In this document: positions 1 to 9,007 of the stretch, in pieces | How positions within the stretch are numbered: the first letter of the stretch is position 1 | Layout: the number at the start of each line of letters is the position of its first letter | NCBI RefSeq assembly: GCF_016704835.1 | Contig: NZ_JADIZJ010000001.1 | Location: 1,101,001-1,165,000, forward strand | Direction: 5' to 3' | DNA: 64,000 nt | DNA from: Sphingopyxis sp. | Lineage (GTDB): Bacteria; Pseudomonadota; Alphaproteobacteria; Sphingomonadales; Sphingomonadaceae | Program-made: the position numbers and the translations under genes | The notes under the pieces: generated by a model | What the model saw: the letters and a program-made list of their open reading frames with translations, nothing else | What the model was told of the DNA's origin: nothing | The model's database searches: none

Positions 1-464
1 TTATGCGCCGCGACGGTCGAAAAGGTGTCGGCTTCCCACCCGCTGCGTTTCGGCTGGCCGTCGACCCCGGTATAGATGCGCAGGTGGCGGATCACGACGT
101 CATGCGTCTTCACGTCGATGCCAGTGCGAATCAGGGTGATCCCCGGTCCGGGCGCGGTCTGGCCGGCGATCGTCAGAAACGGATGGGTCACGCTGATCGT
201 CGTGCGCCCCATGTCGATCACGCCGCCAACCTCGAACACGATGATCCGCGGCCCCGGGGCTTCGATCGCCGCCTTCAGTGATCCCGGGCCATCGGGCGCA
301 AGCGTCGTGACGCGCAGGATCTGGCCGCCGCGTCCGCCGACGGTGTGGGCGGCAGGACCGACCGCGCCGGGGAACGCCAGCGGCGCGGTTGCGGCAGCGG
401 ATGCCGGGCTCGCAGATAGTGCCAGCGCCAAAAAAAGCGCAGCCAGCCAAGGTTTTTTGGGCAT
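1..464 (-). CDS. Pectate lyase, PL1-like (3' end cut by window edge)
   Basis: About 154 N-terminal codons are visible; the gene runs off the left edge, so no stop is seen. The start ATG at 464 follows a GGAGAG ribosome site. A signal peptide comes first (MPKKPWLAALFLALALSASP), so the protein is exported. The mature part begins AFPGAVGPAAHTVGGRGG and continues with DGPGSLKAAIEA, VFEVGGVIDM, LTIAGQTAPGPGITL and VVIRHLRIY, which are the opening beta-helix coils of bacterial pectate lyases. The family cleaves polygalacturonate by beta-elimination. The catalytic residues lie beyond the edge and cannot be checked. It is divergent from the TonB receptor across a gap with two operator-like palindromes, which fits the hexuronate genes downstream. 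Confidence 0.85.
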   Translation of the reverse strand, partial: MPKKPWLAALFLALALSASPASAAATAPLAFPGAVGPAAHTVGGRGGQILRVTTLAPDGPGSLKAAIEAPGPRIIVFEVGGVIDMGRTTISVTHPFLTIAGQTAPGPGITLIRTGIDVKTHDVVIRHLRIYTGVDGQPKRSGWEADTFSTVAAH

Positions 465-489
465 CCCGTCTCTCCATTTCATTGGGGTA

Positions 490-519
490 TTGACACGGCC
501 GTTCCAATCCCCCTATCTT
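490..519 (+). promoter_or_regulatory. Sigma70-like promoter for the TonB receptor gene
   Basis: TTGACA at 490-495 and TATCTT at 514-519 are separated by 18 bases on the plus strand. An operator-like palindrome starts two bases after the -10 box, where a repressor would block initiation. Transcription would leave a 5' leader of about 200 bases. The boxes are seen; function is inferred. Confidence 0.5.
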
Positions 520-521
520 CC

Positions 522-533
522 TGACACCGGTTA
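522..533. promoter_or_regulatory. Operator-like half-palindrome TGACACCGGTTA
   Basis: TGACACCGGTTA is an imperfect copy of the perfect palindrome at 6844-6857 and the exact reverse complement of 668-679. The even symmetry with a central CG resembles LacI-family operators. It overlaps the likely transcription start of the TonB receptor gene. No LacI-family gene is in the window. Confidence 0.5.
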
Positions 534-667
534 CCCCAATCGGTCAACGATAAATTATTTCGAGGGAGAGGGGATTGGGCAGCCAGTCGCAACAGGCGAC
601 GGCGCCATCATCACTCTCAAAAAATTTCTGGCCAGGCGATCGCGCCGATTTGTCTGGTCTCGCAAAG

Positions 668-679
668 TAACCGGTGTCA
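668..679. promoter_or_regulatory. Operator-like half-palindrome TAACCGGTGTCA
   Basis: This is the exact reverse complement of the 522-533 site, 146 bases away start to start. It lies in the receptor gene's leader, about 45 bases before the start codon. Two sites flanking a promoter region would suit looping or cooperative binding by a tetrameric repressor, which is inference. Confidence 0.5.
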
Positions 680-724
680 TTTCTTGCTTCAGCAGGAATT
701 TCGGCCGATCAAGGGAGGATGATA

Positions 725-3553
725 ATGGCTATTCATGCAACGCGGAGCCTTCGCGCTTTGACGAAGTTGGCGTGCGGCGCTTCGCTTGCGGCGCTCGCGG
801 TCTCGCCGGCCCACGCGCAGGATGCGGCGTCCGACGCGAACGATACGGTCGCGACCGAAGACGAAATCGTCGTCACCGGCTTCCGCGCCTCGCTCGACAA
901 GGCGCTCGATGTGAAGCGCGAGTCGGTCGCCGCGGTCGATGCGATCGTCGCTGAAGATATCGCCAAATTCCCCGACCAGAACCTTGCTGAATCGCTGCAG
1001 CGTATTCCCGGTATCACCATTCAGCGCGACGGCGGCGAAGGACGCGGCATCACGGTGCGCGGCTTGGGCTCGCAATTCACCCGCGTCCGCGTCAACGGGC
1101 TCGAAACCGTCGCGACCTCAACGGACGGCGCCTCGGCAAACCGTGACCGCGCTTTCGACTTCAACGTCTTTGCCTCCGAACTGTTCAGTTCGATCGTCGT
1201 CCACAAGACCGCGTCGGCCGAACTCGACGAAGGGTCGCTCGGCGCGGTCGTCGACCTCAACACCGGCAATCCGTTGGCGGGCAAGAGCGGCTTCACCGCC
1301 GCGCTGTCGGCGCAGGCGAGCTATAACGACCTGTCCGAAAAGGCCGGTCCACGGGTCGCGGGTTTGCTCAGCTGGGTCAACGATGCGGGCACGCTGGGAT
1401 TTGCCGTATCGGCGGCCTATTCGGACCAGAAGACGCTCGAACTCGGAAACAACTCGGTGCGCTGGGCGCAGGCGCGATTCGACTCGGTTGATGGCACGCC
1501 CTGCTGGACGACCAACAATGCCGGCGGCACCTATGTGCCGAGCGCGGCTTGCAATGAAGTCTCGCTCGCATTCCATCCGCGCATCCCGCGCTATGGTGAA
1601 ATTGCGCACGACAAAAAACGCCTTGGGATCACCGGATCGATCCAGTTCGCGCCGACCGACGCGACCAAGATTTCGCTCGACGGCCTTTATTCCAGCTTCA
1701 AGCACCAGCGCCGCGAGCGCTGGGGCGAGGTGCTGCTGCGCAGCAACGAACGCTCGATCAATGTCAGCGACTACGAGATTGACGGTGACAATAATCTGAT
1801 CTCGGCAACGCTCGACGATGCGTGGGTGCGCACCGAGCATTATCTGCGCCAGGCGAAGACGGAGTTCTACCAGTTCGGCGGCAGTTGGGATCAAGATGTC
1901 AGCGACAATTTCCGCTTCACCCTGCTTGGGGGCCTGTCGAAATCGACCGCGTCGATTCCGCTTGAGACCACGCTCGTCTTCGACGACCGCGACGCGCAGG
2001 ATTATCGCTACGACTATAGCAATATGGCGCGTCCGGTGCTGACTTTTGGCACCAGCGTGACCGATCCGGCGAACTTTCAGCTCGCCGAAATCCGGGATCG
2101 CCCATCAGAGGTCGAGAACAAGTTCCGCACCGCGCAGTTGCGCACTGAATGGGATGTCGCCGATGGCTTCACGGTCAAGGCGGGCGCGGTCTATCGCCGG
2201 TTCGACTTTACCAGCATCGCCTTCACCCGCGACACCGTGGTATGCGGCAATGGCGGGGTCGACCGCGTCCTCGGCACGCTCGCCTGTTCGCCATCTTCGG
2301 CGTTCGGCCCGGCCGCCGTCTACGGTTTCCCTGTCACCGCGTCGCTCGCTGAGATGTTCACGCTTGGCAAGGCGGGGCAGCCCGCGGGCACCACGACCGA
2401 ATGGCTCGTCCCCAACCTCGAAGCGGGGACGGCCTTTACCGGCCTTTATAACCGTACCCCCGCGCTCGACGCCGGCAACAACCGCAGCGTACGCGAAGAG
2501 GTCAAGGGCGGCTATCTGCAGTTCGATGCCAAGGGCGAGCTCGGCGGCCTGCGCTACGCGCTCAACGCCGGGCTGCGCTATGTCCACACCGACCAGACGT
2601 CTAGCGGGCTGAGCAGCGGAGCGGCGGTGACGGTCGAGCGCAGCTATGAAGACTGGCTGCCGTCGATGAACCTCGCGCTGTTTCCGCACGATGACGTCAT
2701 CATTCGCGCCGCAGTCGCCGATGTGATGACACGTCCGACGCTCGGCAACCTGACCCCCGGTGGGTCGGTCGACGGGTTCAACTACCGCATCAACTATGGC
2801 AATCCATTCCTCGATCCGTTCCGTGCAACCTCTTACGATCTTGCCTTTGAATGGTATTTCGCGCCGCAATCGATCTTTTCGGTCGCCTTGTTCAAAAAGG
2901 ATATTGCGAGCTTCCCGGTGTCGACGACGACCAGCGGCACCTTTGCCTCGACCGGCCTGCCGACGTCGATTATCCCGCCGAGCAGCCCGGCCGCGATCAA
3001 TCCAGAAGGCCAGCTGTGGACGATCAACTCGATCGGCAACGGCGAGGGCGCCAGCCTGAAGGGCGTTGAAGTGTCGCTACAGGCACCTTTCACGTTCCTG
3101 CCGGGCTTTCTGTCGAACTTCGGCGGAATTGCCAACGCGACTTTTGTCGACTCCGACGCCGATTATTCGGTCGCAGGTCCCTCGATCGTCCCTGGCGGCG
3201 CCAATGTTGGCGCGATCCGCAACGGCACGCTGTTCAACCTGTCGAAGCGCGCTTACAACGGCACGCTCTATTATGATGACGGCAAGTTCAGTGCTCGCGC
3301 CTCGATCAGCTATCGCAGCCGTTATGCCGACGCCAACAGTGGTACCGGCAATGTGTTCGAAGGCTATGGTTCGACGATCAACGTCGATGCTTCGATGCGC
3401 TATGCAATCACCGATAATATCGAATTGTCGATCGAGGGTATCAACCTGACCGACGAATATCGCTATCGTTTCACCGACATCGATGCCGACCGCAATTACG
3501 AGAACAACCACTTCGGTCGCACCTTCCTGTTCGGTGCGCGCGTCAAGATTTGA
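725..3553 (+). CDS. TonB-dependent outer-membrane receptor, pectin locus
   Basis: The protein of 942 residues is an outer-membrane receptor energised by TonB. The start at 725 was chosen because AGGGAGG at 712-718 is correctly spaced; the earlier ATG at 719 touches it. A signal peptide of about 31 residues ends at AHAQ. A TonB box-like segment (DEIVVTGFR) and a plug domain follow, with FPDQNLAESLQRIPGI and GITVRGLG, hallmarks of the Caulobacter/Xanthomonas receptor group. The rest is a beta-barrel ending FLFGARVKI, with NLTDEYRYR near the end. Receptors of this group often import oligosaccharides. Pectate lyase, GH43 and uronate genes around it make pectin or arabino-oligosaccharides the likely ligand, which is inference. 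A hairpin terminator follows. Confidence 0.93.
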   Translation: MAIHATRSLRALTKLACGASLAALAVSPAHAQDAASDANDTVATEDEIVVTGFRASLDKALDVKRESVAAVDAIVAEDIAKFPDQNLAESLQRIPGITIQRDGGEGRGITVRGLGSQFTRVRVNGLETVATSTDGASANRDRAFDFNVFASELFSSIVVHKTASAELDEGSLGAVVDLNTGNPLAGKSGFTAALSAQASYNDLSEKAGPRVAGLLSWVNDAGTLGFAVSAAYSDQKTLELGNNSVRWAQARFDSVDGTPCWTTNNAGGTYVPSAACNEVSLAFHPRIPRYGEIAHDKKRLGITGSIQFAPTDATKISLDGLYSSFKHQRRERWGEVLLRSNERSINVSDYEIDGDNNLISATLDDAWVRTEHYLRQAKTEFYQFGGSWDQDVSDNFRFTLLGGLSKSTASIPLETTLVFDDRDAQDYRYDYSNMARPVLTFGTSVTDPANFQLAEIRDRPSEVENKFRTAQLRTEWDVADGFTVKAGAVYRRFDFTSIAFTRDTVVCGNGGVDRVLGTLACSPSSAFGPAAVYGFPVTASLAEMFTLGKAGQPAGTTTEWLVPNLEAGTAFTGLYNRTPALDAGNNRSVREEVKGGYLQFDAKGELGGLRYALNAGLRYVHTDQTSSGLSSGAAVTVERSYEDWLPSMNLALFPHDDVIIRAAVADVMTRPTLGNLTPGGSVDGFNYRINYGNPFLDPFRATSYDLAFEWYFAPQSIFSVALFKKDIASFPVSTTTSGTFASTGLPTSIIPPSSPAAINPEGQLWTINSIGNGEGASLKGVEVSLQAPFTFLPGFLSNFGGIANATFVDSDADYSVAGPSIVPGGANVGAIRNGTLFNLSKRAYNGTLYYDDGKFSARASISYRSRYADANSGTGNVFEGYGSTINVDASMRYAITDNIELSIEGINLTDEYRYRFTDIDADRNYENNHFGRTFLFGARVKI

Positions 3554-3575
3554 CGCGCAAGGAGTCGTCCCGGTG

Positions 3576-3615
3576 AGGCCCGGTCTTCGCTTGCGGGGGC
3601 CGGGCCTTTCTGTTT
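3576..3615 (+). terminator. Rho-independent-type terminator or attenuator
   Basis: AGGCCCGG (3576-3583) pairs with CCGGGCCT (3600-3607) around a 16-base loop, followed by TTTCTGTTT. It lies between the TonB receptor and the GH43 gene, so it would lower expression of the glycosidase relative to the receptor if both share a transcript. Confidence 0.6.
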
Positions 3616-3628
3616 CGAGGAGACCAAA

Positions 3629-5233
3629 ATGACCGATCGCCGTGATATGCTCAAACTCGCCGGGACCGGCTTTGTGGCAACTGGCCTGTCTGGACTGACT
3701 GGAGCTTCGGCTCTGGCTTCCGCGGCACTGACGCCGACAGTCCCGCCCTGGGCAAAGGGATTCGACGGCCAGCGCAAGGCGGACCTCGGCGACGGGCGTT
3801 TCCTCAATCCGATCATGGCCGGCGACCATCCTGACCCGTCGATCCTGAAGGACGGCGCCGACTATTATATGACCTTTTCGACCTTTGAATCCTATCCGGG
3901 GCTGGTCATCTGGCATTCGCGCGATCTGGTAAACTGGCGCCCGATCGGCCCCGCGCTGACGCGGAATATCGGATCGGTGTGGGCGCCCGAATTATGCAAG
4001 CATGGCGGGCGCTACTTCCTCTACATCCCGACCAAGGGTCCGAACACAAGCTGGGTCATCTGGGCCGACCGGATCGCGGGGCCGTGGAGCGATCCCGTCG
4101 ACCTGCATCTCCCCAACCACATCGATCCCGGCCATGCGGTCGGCGAAGACGGGTCGCGCTGGCTGTTCCTGTCGGGCGGCGACCGGGTGCGGCTGTCCGA
4201 CGACGGCCTCAGCCGCATCGGCGATCCCGAACATGTCTATGATCCGTGGCGCTATCCCGTCGATTGGGTCGTCGAGGGTTTCGCGCCCGAGGGGCCGAAG
4301 ATCACGCGGCGCAATGGCTTTTACTACATGCTCACCGCCGTCGGCGGCACCGCAGGTCCGCCGACAGGCCATATGGTCATCGCGGCGCGGTCGAGATCGA
4401 TCCACGGGCCATGGGAAAACTGCCCTGCGAATCCGCTCGTTCGGACCACTTCGGCGGCTGAAAAATGGTGGTCGCGCGGTCATGCGACTTTGGTAGAGGG
4501 ACCAGCGGGCGACTGGTGGAGCGTTTATCACGGGTTCGAAAATGGCTACTGGACATTGGGCCGTCAGGCGTTGCTCGATCCGATCGAATGGACCGACGAC
4601 GGCTGGTTCCGGATGACCGGGGGCGACCTGTCGCGGCCGATCGCCAAGCCGAAAGAGGGCGTCGCGGGGCCGCATGGGATGGCGCTTTCGGACGATTTCG
4701 CAGCACTGGCGCTCGGTGCGAAATGGAATTTCTTCAAGCCGGCAACCGACGAGCGCAGCCGCGCGCGGGTCGAGAATGGCGCGCTGGTGCTGACCGCGCG
4801 CGGCAAGGCGCCCTTTGATTCGTCGCCCTTGCTGCTGATCGCGGGCGATCAGGCGTACCAGTTCGAATGCGATATCGAGATTGCGCCTGGCGGCACTGCG
4901 GGGCTGATCCTCTTCTACGACGATCGGCTCTATTGCGGGCTCGGCTTCGACAGCGATCGCTTCGTCACCCACCAATATGGCATCGAACGCGCGCGCCCCG
5001 CCAACCCGCATGGCAGACGCCTGAGGATGCGGGTAACCAACGACCGCCATGTCGTCACCTATGATACCAGCGGCGACAGCGGGAAGACGTGGACAAGGTT
5101 TGATCGCGGCATGGAGGTTTCGGGCTATCACCACAATGTCCGCGGCGGTTTTCTGATGCTCCGCCCTGGCCTCTATTCGGCGGGGGCGGGTGAGGCGCGA
5201 TTCCGCAATTTTGCCTTCCGTGCTGTCGACTAA
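3629..5233 (+). CDS. GH43-family glycoside hydrolase, Tat-exported
   Basis: The 534-residue protein begins with a twin-arginine-like signal (TDRRDMLKLAG), so it is probably folded before export to the periplasm. The GH43 beta-propeller starts at about residue 60: MAGDHPDPSILKDGADYYM carries the expected catalytic-base Asp in the HPDPS motif, and VVEGFAPEGPKI is the expected acid-Glu region. After about residue 350 a concanavalin-like C-terminal domain follows (LSDDFAALALGAKWNFF onward), as in beta-xylosidase/arabinosidase members. It probably removes xylose or arabinose side chains from pectic or xylan oligosaccharides; specificity cannot be read from sequence. GAGGAGA precedes the ATG. Its stop overlaps the convergent uxaA stop by four bases. 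Confidence 0.85.
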   Translation: MTDRRDMLKLAGTGFVATGLSGLTGASALASAALTPTVPPWAKGFDGQRKADLGDGRFLNPIMAGDHPDPSILKDGADYYMTFSTFESYPGLVIWHSRDLVNWRPIGPALTRNIGSVWAPELCKHGGRYFLYIPTKGPNTSWVIWADRIAGPWSDPVDLHLPNHIDPGHAVGEDGSRWLFLSGGDRVRLSDDGLSRIGDPEHVYDPWRYPVDWVVEGFAPEGPKITRRNGFYYMLTAVGGTAGPPTGHMVIAARSRSIHGPWENCPANPLVRTTSAAEKWWSRGHATLVEGPAGDWWSVYHGFENGYWTLGRQALLDPIEWTDDGWFRMTGGDLSRPIAKPKEGVAGPHGMALSDDFAALALGAKWNFFKPATDERSRARVENGALVLTARGKAPFDSSPLLLIAGDQAYQFECDIEIAPGGTAGLILFYDDRLYCGLGFDSDRFVTHQYGIERARPANPHGRRLRMRVTNDRHVVTYDTSGDSGKTWTRFDRGMEVSGYHHNVRGGFLMLRPGLYSAGAGEARFRNFAFRAVD

Positions 5234-6711
5234 AGCGTGACGCCCGTTTTCCAGATCGCGATGTCGCGTTCCTCATTTGCCTCGGCGCGGGTCGGCTGGC
5301 CCGAAGCGGTGGCGACGATCAGGTCGAAAAGCGCGTCCGACGCCGCGTCGAAGCCGTCGCCGATCACCACCCCGGCATCGAAATCGATCCACCCCGGTTT
5401 GCGCGCGGCCAGTTCGCGGTTTGAGGCGATCTTGAGCGTTGGCGCGGGAAAGCCTAGCGGGGTGCCGCGGCCGGTGGTGAACAGGATAATCGTCGCGCCC
5501 GCCGCCGTGAGCGCGGTCGACGAGACCGCGTCGTTGCCGGGGGCCTCCAACAGCGTCAGTCCGGGCAATGTCGCCTCGCCGCCGTAACGCTGGACATCGA
5601 CCAGCGGCGCTTGCCCGCCCTTCTGCACCGCGCCGAGCGATTTTTCTTCGAGCGTCGTGATCCCGCCAGCAATATTGCCGGGCGAGGGGTTCTCGCTCAC
5701 TGGCTCGCCGTTGCGGGTGAAATAGGCCTTGAAATCCTGCACCAGGCGCGCTGCCTGGTCGAAGACGTCAGGCGACACCGCGCGGTCCATCAGCAGCCGT
5801 TCGGCGCCGAAGATTTCGGGGATTTCGGTGAGGATCACCTTTCCATCCGCCGCCGCGACGGCATCGGCCATCCGCCCAACCAACGGGTTGGCGGTCAAGC
5901 CCGACAGCCCGTCCGACCCGCCGCATTTGACTCCAAGTGTGAGCGCCGACAGCGGCGCGGGGGTGCGCGGCGTATCGGCGCAGCCATCGACCAATTCCTC
6001 GACTAAAGTCAGGCATGCCGCTTCGTCGTCTTCGACCGTCTGCGCCGACAGGGTGCGGATATGGCCGCGGCGGCCCGCGGGAATGGTATCGAGCAATGTG
6101 GTCAGCTGGTTGCTCTCGCAGCCCAGCCCGACGATCAGCACCCCACCCGCGTTGGGATGCTGCGCCAGAGCCGCGAGCAATGCGCGTGTGTGGCCCAGAT
6201 CGTCGCCGAGTTGCGAGCAGCCGAAGGGGTGCTTGAAGGCATGGATGCCATCGACGCGCCCGGCGGCGCGCGTCCCCGCGACGCGCGCGACGCGCGCCGC
6301 CAGATTTCCGACGCAGCCGACCGTCGGCAGGATCCAGATTTCGTTGCGCGTGCCGACGCGCCCGTCGGCACGGGCATAACCCATGAAGCTGTGCGGGGGG
6401 AGAGCCGATGGGGCGGCAGCGCTCGTCGGCGCATAGATATAGTCGTCGCAGCCGGTCAACGCGGTGCCCAGATTGTGGCTATGGACGTGCGCGCCTGCGG
6501 CGATGTCGGCAGTCGCGGTGCCGATCGCAAAGCCATATTTGATCACGCTGGCGCCCCGCGCGATCGGGACCAGCGCCAGCTTGTGGCCGCGCGCAATCGC
6601 TTCGGTGGTGGTCAGGCGCTGCGAGCCGACGGCCAGCGGGCGGTCCGCTGACAGGTCGGCCAGCGCGGTGGCGACATTGTCGGCCGCGTGGATTCGGATC
6701 GCATCGGTCAT
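5230..6711 (-). CDS. uxaA: Altronate dehydratase (UxaA family)
   Basis: The 493 residues match the roughly 495-residue enterobacterial UxaA. It dehydrates D-altronate to 2-keto-3-deoxygluconate in the cytoplasm. An N-terminal SAF domain spans about residues 1-95 (VIKYGFAIGTATADIAAG, HVHSHNL). The catalytic D-galactarate dehydratase/altronate hydrolase domain follows, with GYARADGRVGTRNEIWILP, HPFGCSQLGDDLGHT and LGVKCGGSDGLSG. It is convergent with the GH43 gene and divergent from the hydratase/transporter operon, so the palindrome at 6844-6857 could control both directions. A mannonate-active or galactarate-active relative cannot be fully excluded; the uxaC and reductase genes nearby favour altronate. 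Confidence 0.88.
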   Translation of the reverse strand: MTDAIRIHAADNVATALADLSADRPLAVGSQRLTTTEAIARGHKLALVPIARGASVIKYGFAIGTATADIAAGAHVHSHNLGTALTGCDDYIYAPTSAAAPSALPPHSFMGYARADGRVGTRNEIWILPTVGCVGNLAARVARVAGTRAAGRVDGIHAFKHPFGCSQLGDDLGHTRALLAALAQHPNAGGVLIVGLGCESNQLTTLLDTIPAGRRGHIRTLSAQTVEDDEAACLTLVEELVDGCADTPRTPAPLSALTLGVKCGGSDGLSGLTANPLVGRMADAVAAADGKVILTEIPEIFGAERLLMDRAVSPDVFDQAARLVQDFKAYFTRNGEPVSENPSPGNIAGGITTLEEKSLGAVQKGGQAPLVDVQRYGGEATLPGLTLLEAPGNDAVSSTALTAAGATIILFTTGRGTPLGFPAPTLKIASNRELAARKPGWIDFDAGVVIGDGFDAASDALFDLIVATASGQPTRAEANEERDIAIWKTGVTL

Positions 6712-6843
6712 CTGCCGTTTTGCACTGTCGTTCGTCGCCCCATATTGCCCCCGCCTTCCTCGCTTTTGCCGGGGCGAGCCAGATGAACCGTGTCGCCGCC
6801 AAAGCCGCCAAACTGTGACTGCTAACAGCTATTCGCTTGCTTT

Positions 6844-6857
6844 TGACACCGGTGTCT
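6844..6857. promoter_or_regulatory. Perfect operator palindrome TGACACCGGTGTCT
   Basis: GACACCGGTGTC at 6845-6856 is a perfect 12-base palindrome with a central CG. Its left half overlaps a TTGACA at 6843-6848 that could act as a -35 box. It lies 36 bases before the hydratase gene and 133 bases from the divergent uxaA. The TGACACCGGT half recurs twice upstream of the TonB receptor. Confidence 0.6.
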
Positions 6858-6892
6858 CTTAGACGGTTTCGCGGAAGAGGGAAATCATAAAG

Positions 6893-7669
6893 ATGCTGGC
6901 AACCCCCGAACAAGAAATGATCGCCCGCGCCTTTCTGGCCGCGCGCGCCGAAAAGACACCGCTTACCTTGTATCCCGGTGCGATGCCCGCGACCTTGGCC
7001 GATGCCTATGCGATCCAGAGCGCGGCCATCGGTTTGGACGGTCGCCGTGTCGGCGGCTGGAAGGTCGGGCGGGTCGCACCCGAACTGGTTGCACGCTACG
7101 GCATCGATCGCATCGCCGGACCGATTTTTGCCGACGAGATTGCGGCCGACGGAGCGGTCATGCCGGTTTATGCGGACGGCTTTGCCGCGGCCGAAGCGGA
7201 AGTGCTTCTGTGCCTGGGCGACGTCGGCGCCTGCGACCATGACATTCGATCGGTTCGCGACTGCATTACCGAGGTGCGCACCGGGATCGAGATCGCGAGT
7301 TCGCCCTTTCCCGACATCAATCGCCACGGCCCCGCAGTCACCGCGTCGGACTATGGCAACAACAAGGGGCTGGTTCTCGGCCCGCAAATCCCGGACTGGC
7401 GCGACCGCGAGCTGATCACCATGCCGGTCGAAATGACAATCGACGGCGCAGTGGTGGGGCAGGCGACGATGGAGACGATGCTCGACGGCCCATTCGGGTC
7501 GGCGCTCTTCCTGATCCGCTCCCTGCGCGCGCGCGGCATCGCCATCGCTCCCGGCACATGGGTGTCGGCGGGCGCGGTTACCGGGGTGCATGAAATCTCG
7601 GTGGGCCAACGTGCCGAAGCGCTGTTCGACGGAAAAGTTCGCGTCGGCTGCGCGATTACCGGCTACTAA
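6893..7669 (+). CDS. 2-keto-4-pentenoate hydratase-like (MhpD/FAH fold)
   Basis: This 258-residue cytoplasmic enzyme belongs to the FAH-fold hydratase/decarboxylase family, usually about 260 residues. Family features include GGWKVG near residue 47, the E-x-E metal ligands in AEAEVLLCLGD, IEIASSPFPDI, and the C-terminal GTWVSAGAVTGVHEI. Relatives hydrate 2-keto-4-pentenoate in aromatic meta-cleavage or act on other 2-keto acids. Here it leads a hexuronate operon (transporter, uxaC, reductase) with no aromatic genes, so it may act on a keto-deoxy sugar acid. That is inference. The start follows GAGGGA, and the operator palindrome lies just upstream. Family assignment is firm; substrate unknown. 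Confidence 0.8.
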   Translation: MLATPEQEMIARAFLAARAEKTPLTLYPGAMPATLADAYAIQSAAIGLDGRRVGGWKVGRVAPELVARYGIDRIAGPIFADEIAADGAVMPVYADGFAAAEAEVLLCLGDVGACDHDIRSVRDCITEVRTGIEIASSPFPDINRHGPAVTASDYGNNKGLVLGPQIPDWRDRELITMPVEMTIDGAVVGQATMETMLDGPFGSALFLIRSLRARGIAIAPGTWVSAGAVTGVHEISVGQRAEALFDGKVRVGCAITGY

Positions 7670-7690
7670 AACCATAATGGGAGAGACTGG

Positions 7691-9007
7691 ATGGCACAGG
7701 CAATCGCGAACGGAGGTGCGGGGCTGCCCGTGCCGCGGGAGGGGCGTTACCGCTGGCTGATCATAGCGCTGCTCTTTGCCGCGACGACGGTCAACTATGT
7801 CGACCGCACGATGCTCGGCCTGCTCGCTCCCGTGCTCGGCAACGAGCTGGGATGGAGCGAGAATGATTATGGCAACATTGTCACCGCGTTCCAGGCCGCC
7901 TACGCGCTCGGCTTTCTGCTTATGGGCTGGCTGATCGACCGCTTCGGTCCCAAGATCGGCTACTCCATTGCAATTACCATCTGGACGATCGGCCATGTTG
8001 CGCATGGCTTTGCAGGGTCGGTCGTCTCGTTCATGGCGGCGCGCATCGTACTGGGGGTGGGCGAGGCGGGGCATTTCCCTTCGGTCGTTCGCGCCAGCAG
8101 CGAATGGTTTCCGCAAAAGGAGCGGTCCTACGCAATCGGCTGGGTCAACAGTGCGACAACGGTCGGGGTGATCCTGACTGCGCCGACAATCTGGCTGTTC
8201 ATGATCTGGATGGGCTTCGACTGGCGCCAAACCTTCATCTACAGCGGCGCCTTCGGGATCGTCCTGCTGGTCCTGTGGCTCTGGCTCTACAGCAACCCGC
8301 GCGAAAGCGGGAAGGTCAGCGAGGCCGAGCTCGCGTGGATCGAACATGACCCGCCCGAACAGGTCGAACGCCTCGGGTGGTCGAAAATCGTCACCAAGCG
8401 CGAAGCCTGGGCGTTTGCGATCGCCAAATTCCTGACCGACCCGGTGTGGTTCCTGATGCTGTTCTGGCTGCCCAAATATTTCGCCTCGACCTATGACGTC
8501 GACCTCAAGATCGTGCTGCTGCCGATGATCATCATGTACCTGCTCTCCGATGTCGGCAGCATCGTCGGCGGCTGGACCTCGTCAAAGCTGATTCAAAACG
8601 GCCACAGCGTCAATTTCGCGCGCAAGATCACGATGATCGGGGCGGGGCTGTGCGTCTTGCCGCTTTTGTTCGTGACGGGGCTCGAAAATATGTGGCTCGC
8701 GGTGGTGCTGATCGGCATCGCGCTCGCCGGGCATCAGGCCTTCTCGTCGACGATCCTGTCGATTCCGCCAGACATGTTCCCCAAACGTGCGGTTGGATCG
8801 GTGATCGGGCTCGGCGGCTTCATGGGCGGGATCGGCGGTATGATCATGGCGAAATCGACCGGGCTGGTGCTCGACGCGACGGACGGAAACTACACGCTGA
8901 TCTTTGCCGCCTGCACAACGGTCTATTTCCTCGCAGTGCTCGCGGTTCACCTGCTCAGCCCGAAGCTGTCGCCGGTACGGATCGAAAGTGCGGCCACCCC
9001 CGCATGA
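7691..9007 (+). CDS. exuT: MFS hexuronate transporter, ExuT-like
   Basis: The 438-residue protein has about twelve hydrophobic helices and sits in the inner membrane. It matches the anion:cation symporter branch of the major facilitator superfamily: NYVDRTMLGLLAP in helix 1, MGWLIDRFGPKIGY in the 2-3 loop, GVGEAGHFPSVVRASSEWF around helix 4, and GGFMGGIGGMI in the second half. ExuT relatives import galacturonate and glucuronate with protons. GGGAGAG precedes the ATG, the hydratase gene is 21 bases upstream, and the last bases overlap uxaC (ATGA), indicating translational coupling. A related sugar-acid substrate such as gluconate or galactarate is possible, but the neighbours favour hexuronate. 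Confidence 0.85.
   Translation: MAQAIANGGAGLPVPREGRYRWLIIALLFAATTVNYVDRTMLGLLAPVLGNELGWSENDYGNIVTAFQAAYALGFLLMGWLIDRFGPKIGYSIAITIWTIGHVAHGFAGSVVSFMAARIVLGVGEAGHFPSVVRASSEWFPQKERSYAIGWVNSATTVGVILTAPTIWLFMIWMGFDWRQTFIYSGAFGIVLLVLWLWLYSNPRESGKVSEAELAWIEHDPPEQVERLGWSKIVTKREAWAFAIAKFLTDPVWFLMLFWLPKYFASTYDVDLKIVLLPMIIMYLLSDVGSIVGGWTSSKLIQNGHSVNFARKITMIGAGLCVLPLLFVTGLENMWLAVVLIGIALAGHQAFSSTILSIPPDMFPKRAVGSVIGLGGFMGGIGGMIMAKSTGLVLDATDGNYTLIFAACTTVYFLAVLAVHLLSPKLSPVRIESAATPA

Noticed and set aside
100..507. 135-codon minus-strand frame at the left edge
   Set aside because: It is in a different frame from the pectate lyase start at 464, whose signal peptide and beta-helix motifs are convincing.
6479..8347. 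622-codon minus-strand frame
   Set aside because: Covers uxaA, the hydratase and transporter genes in wrong frames and crosses their regulatory gap.
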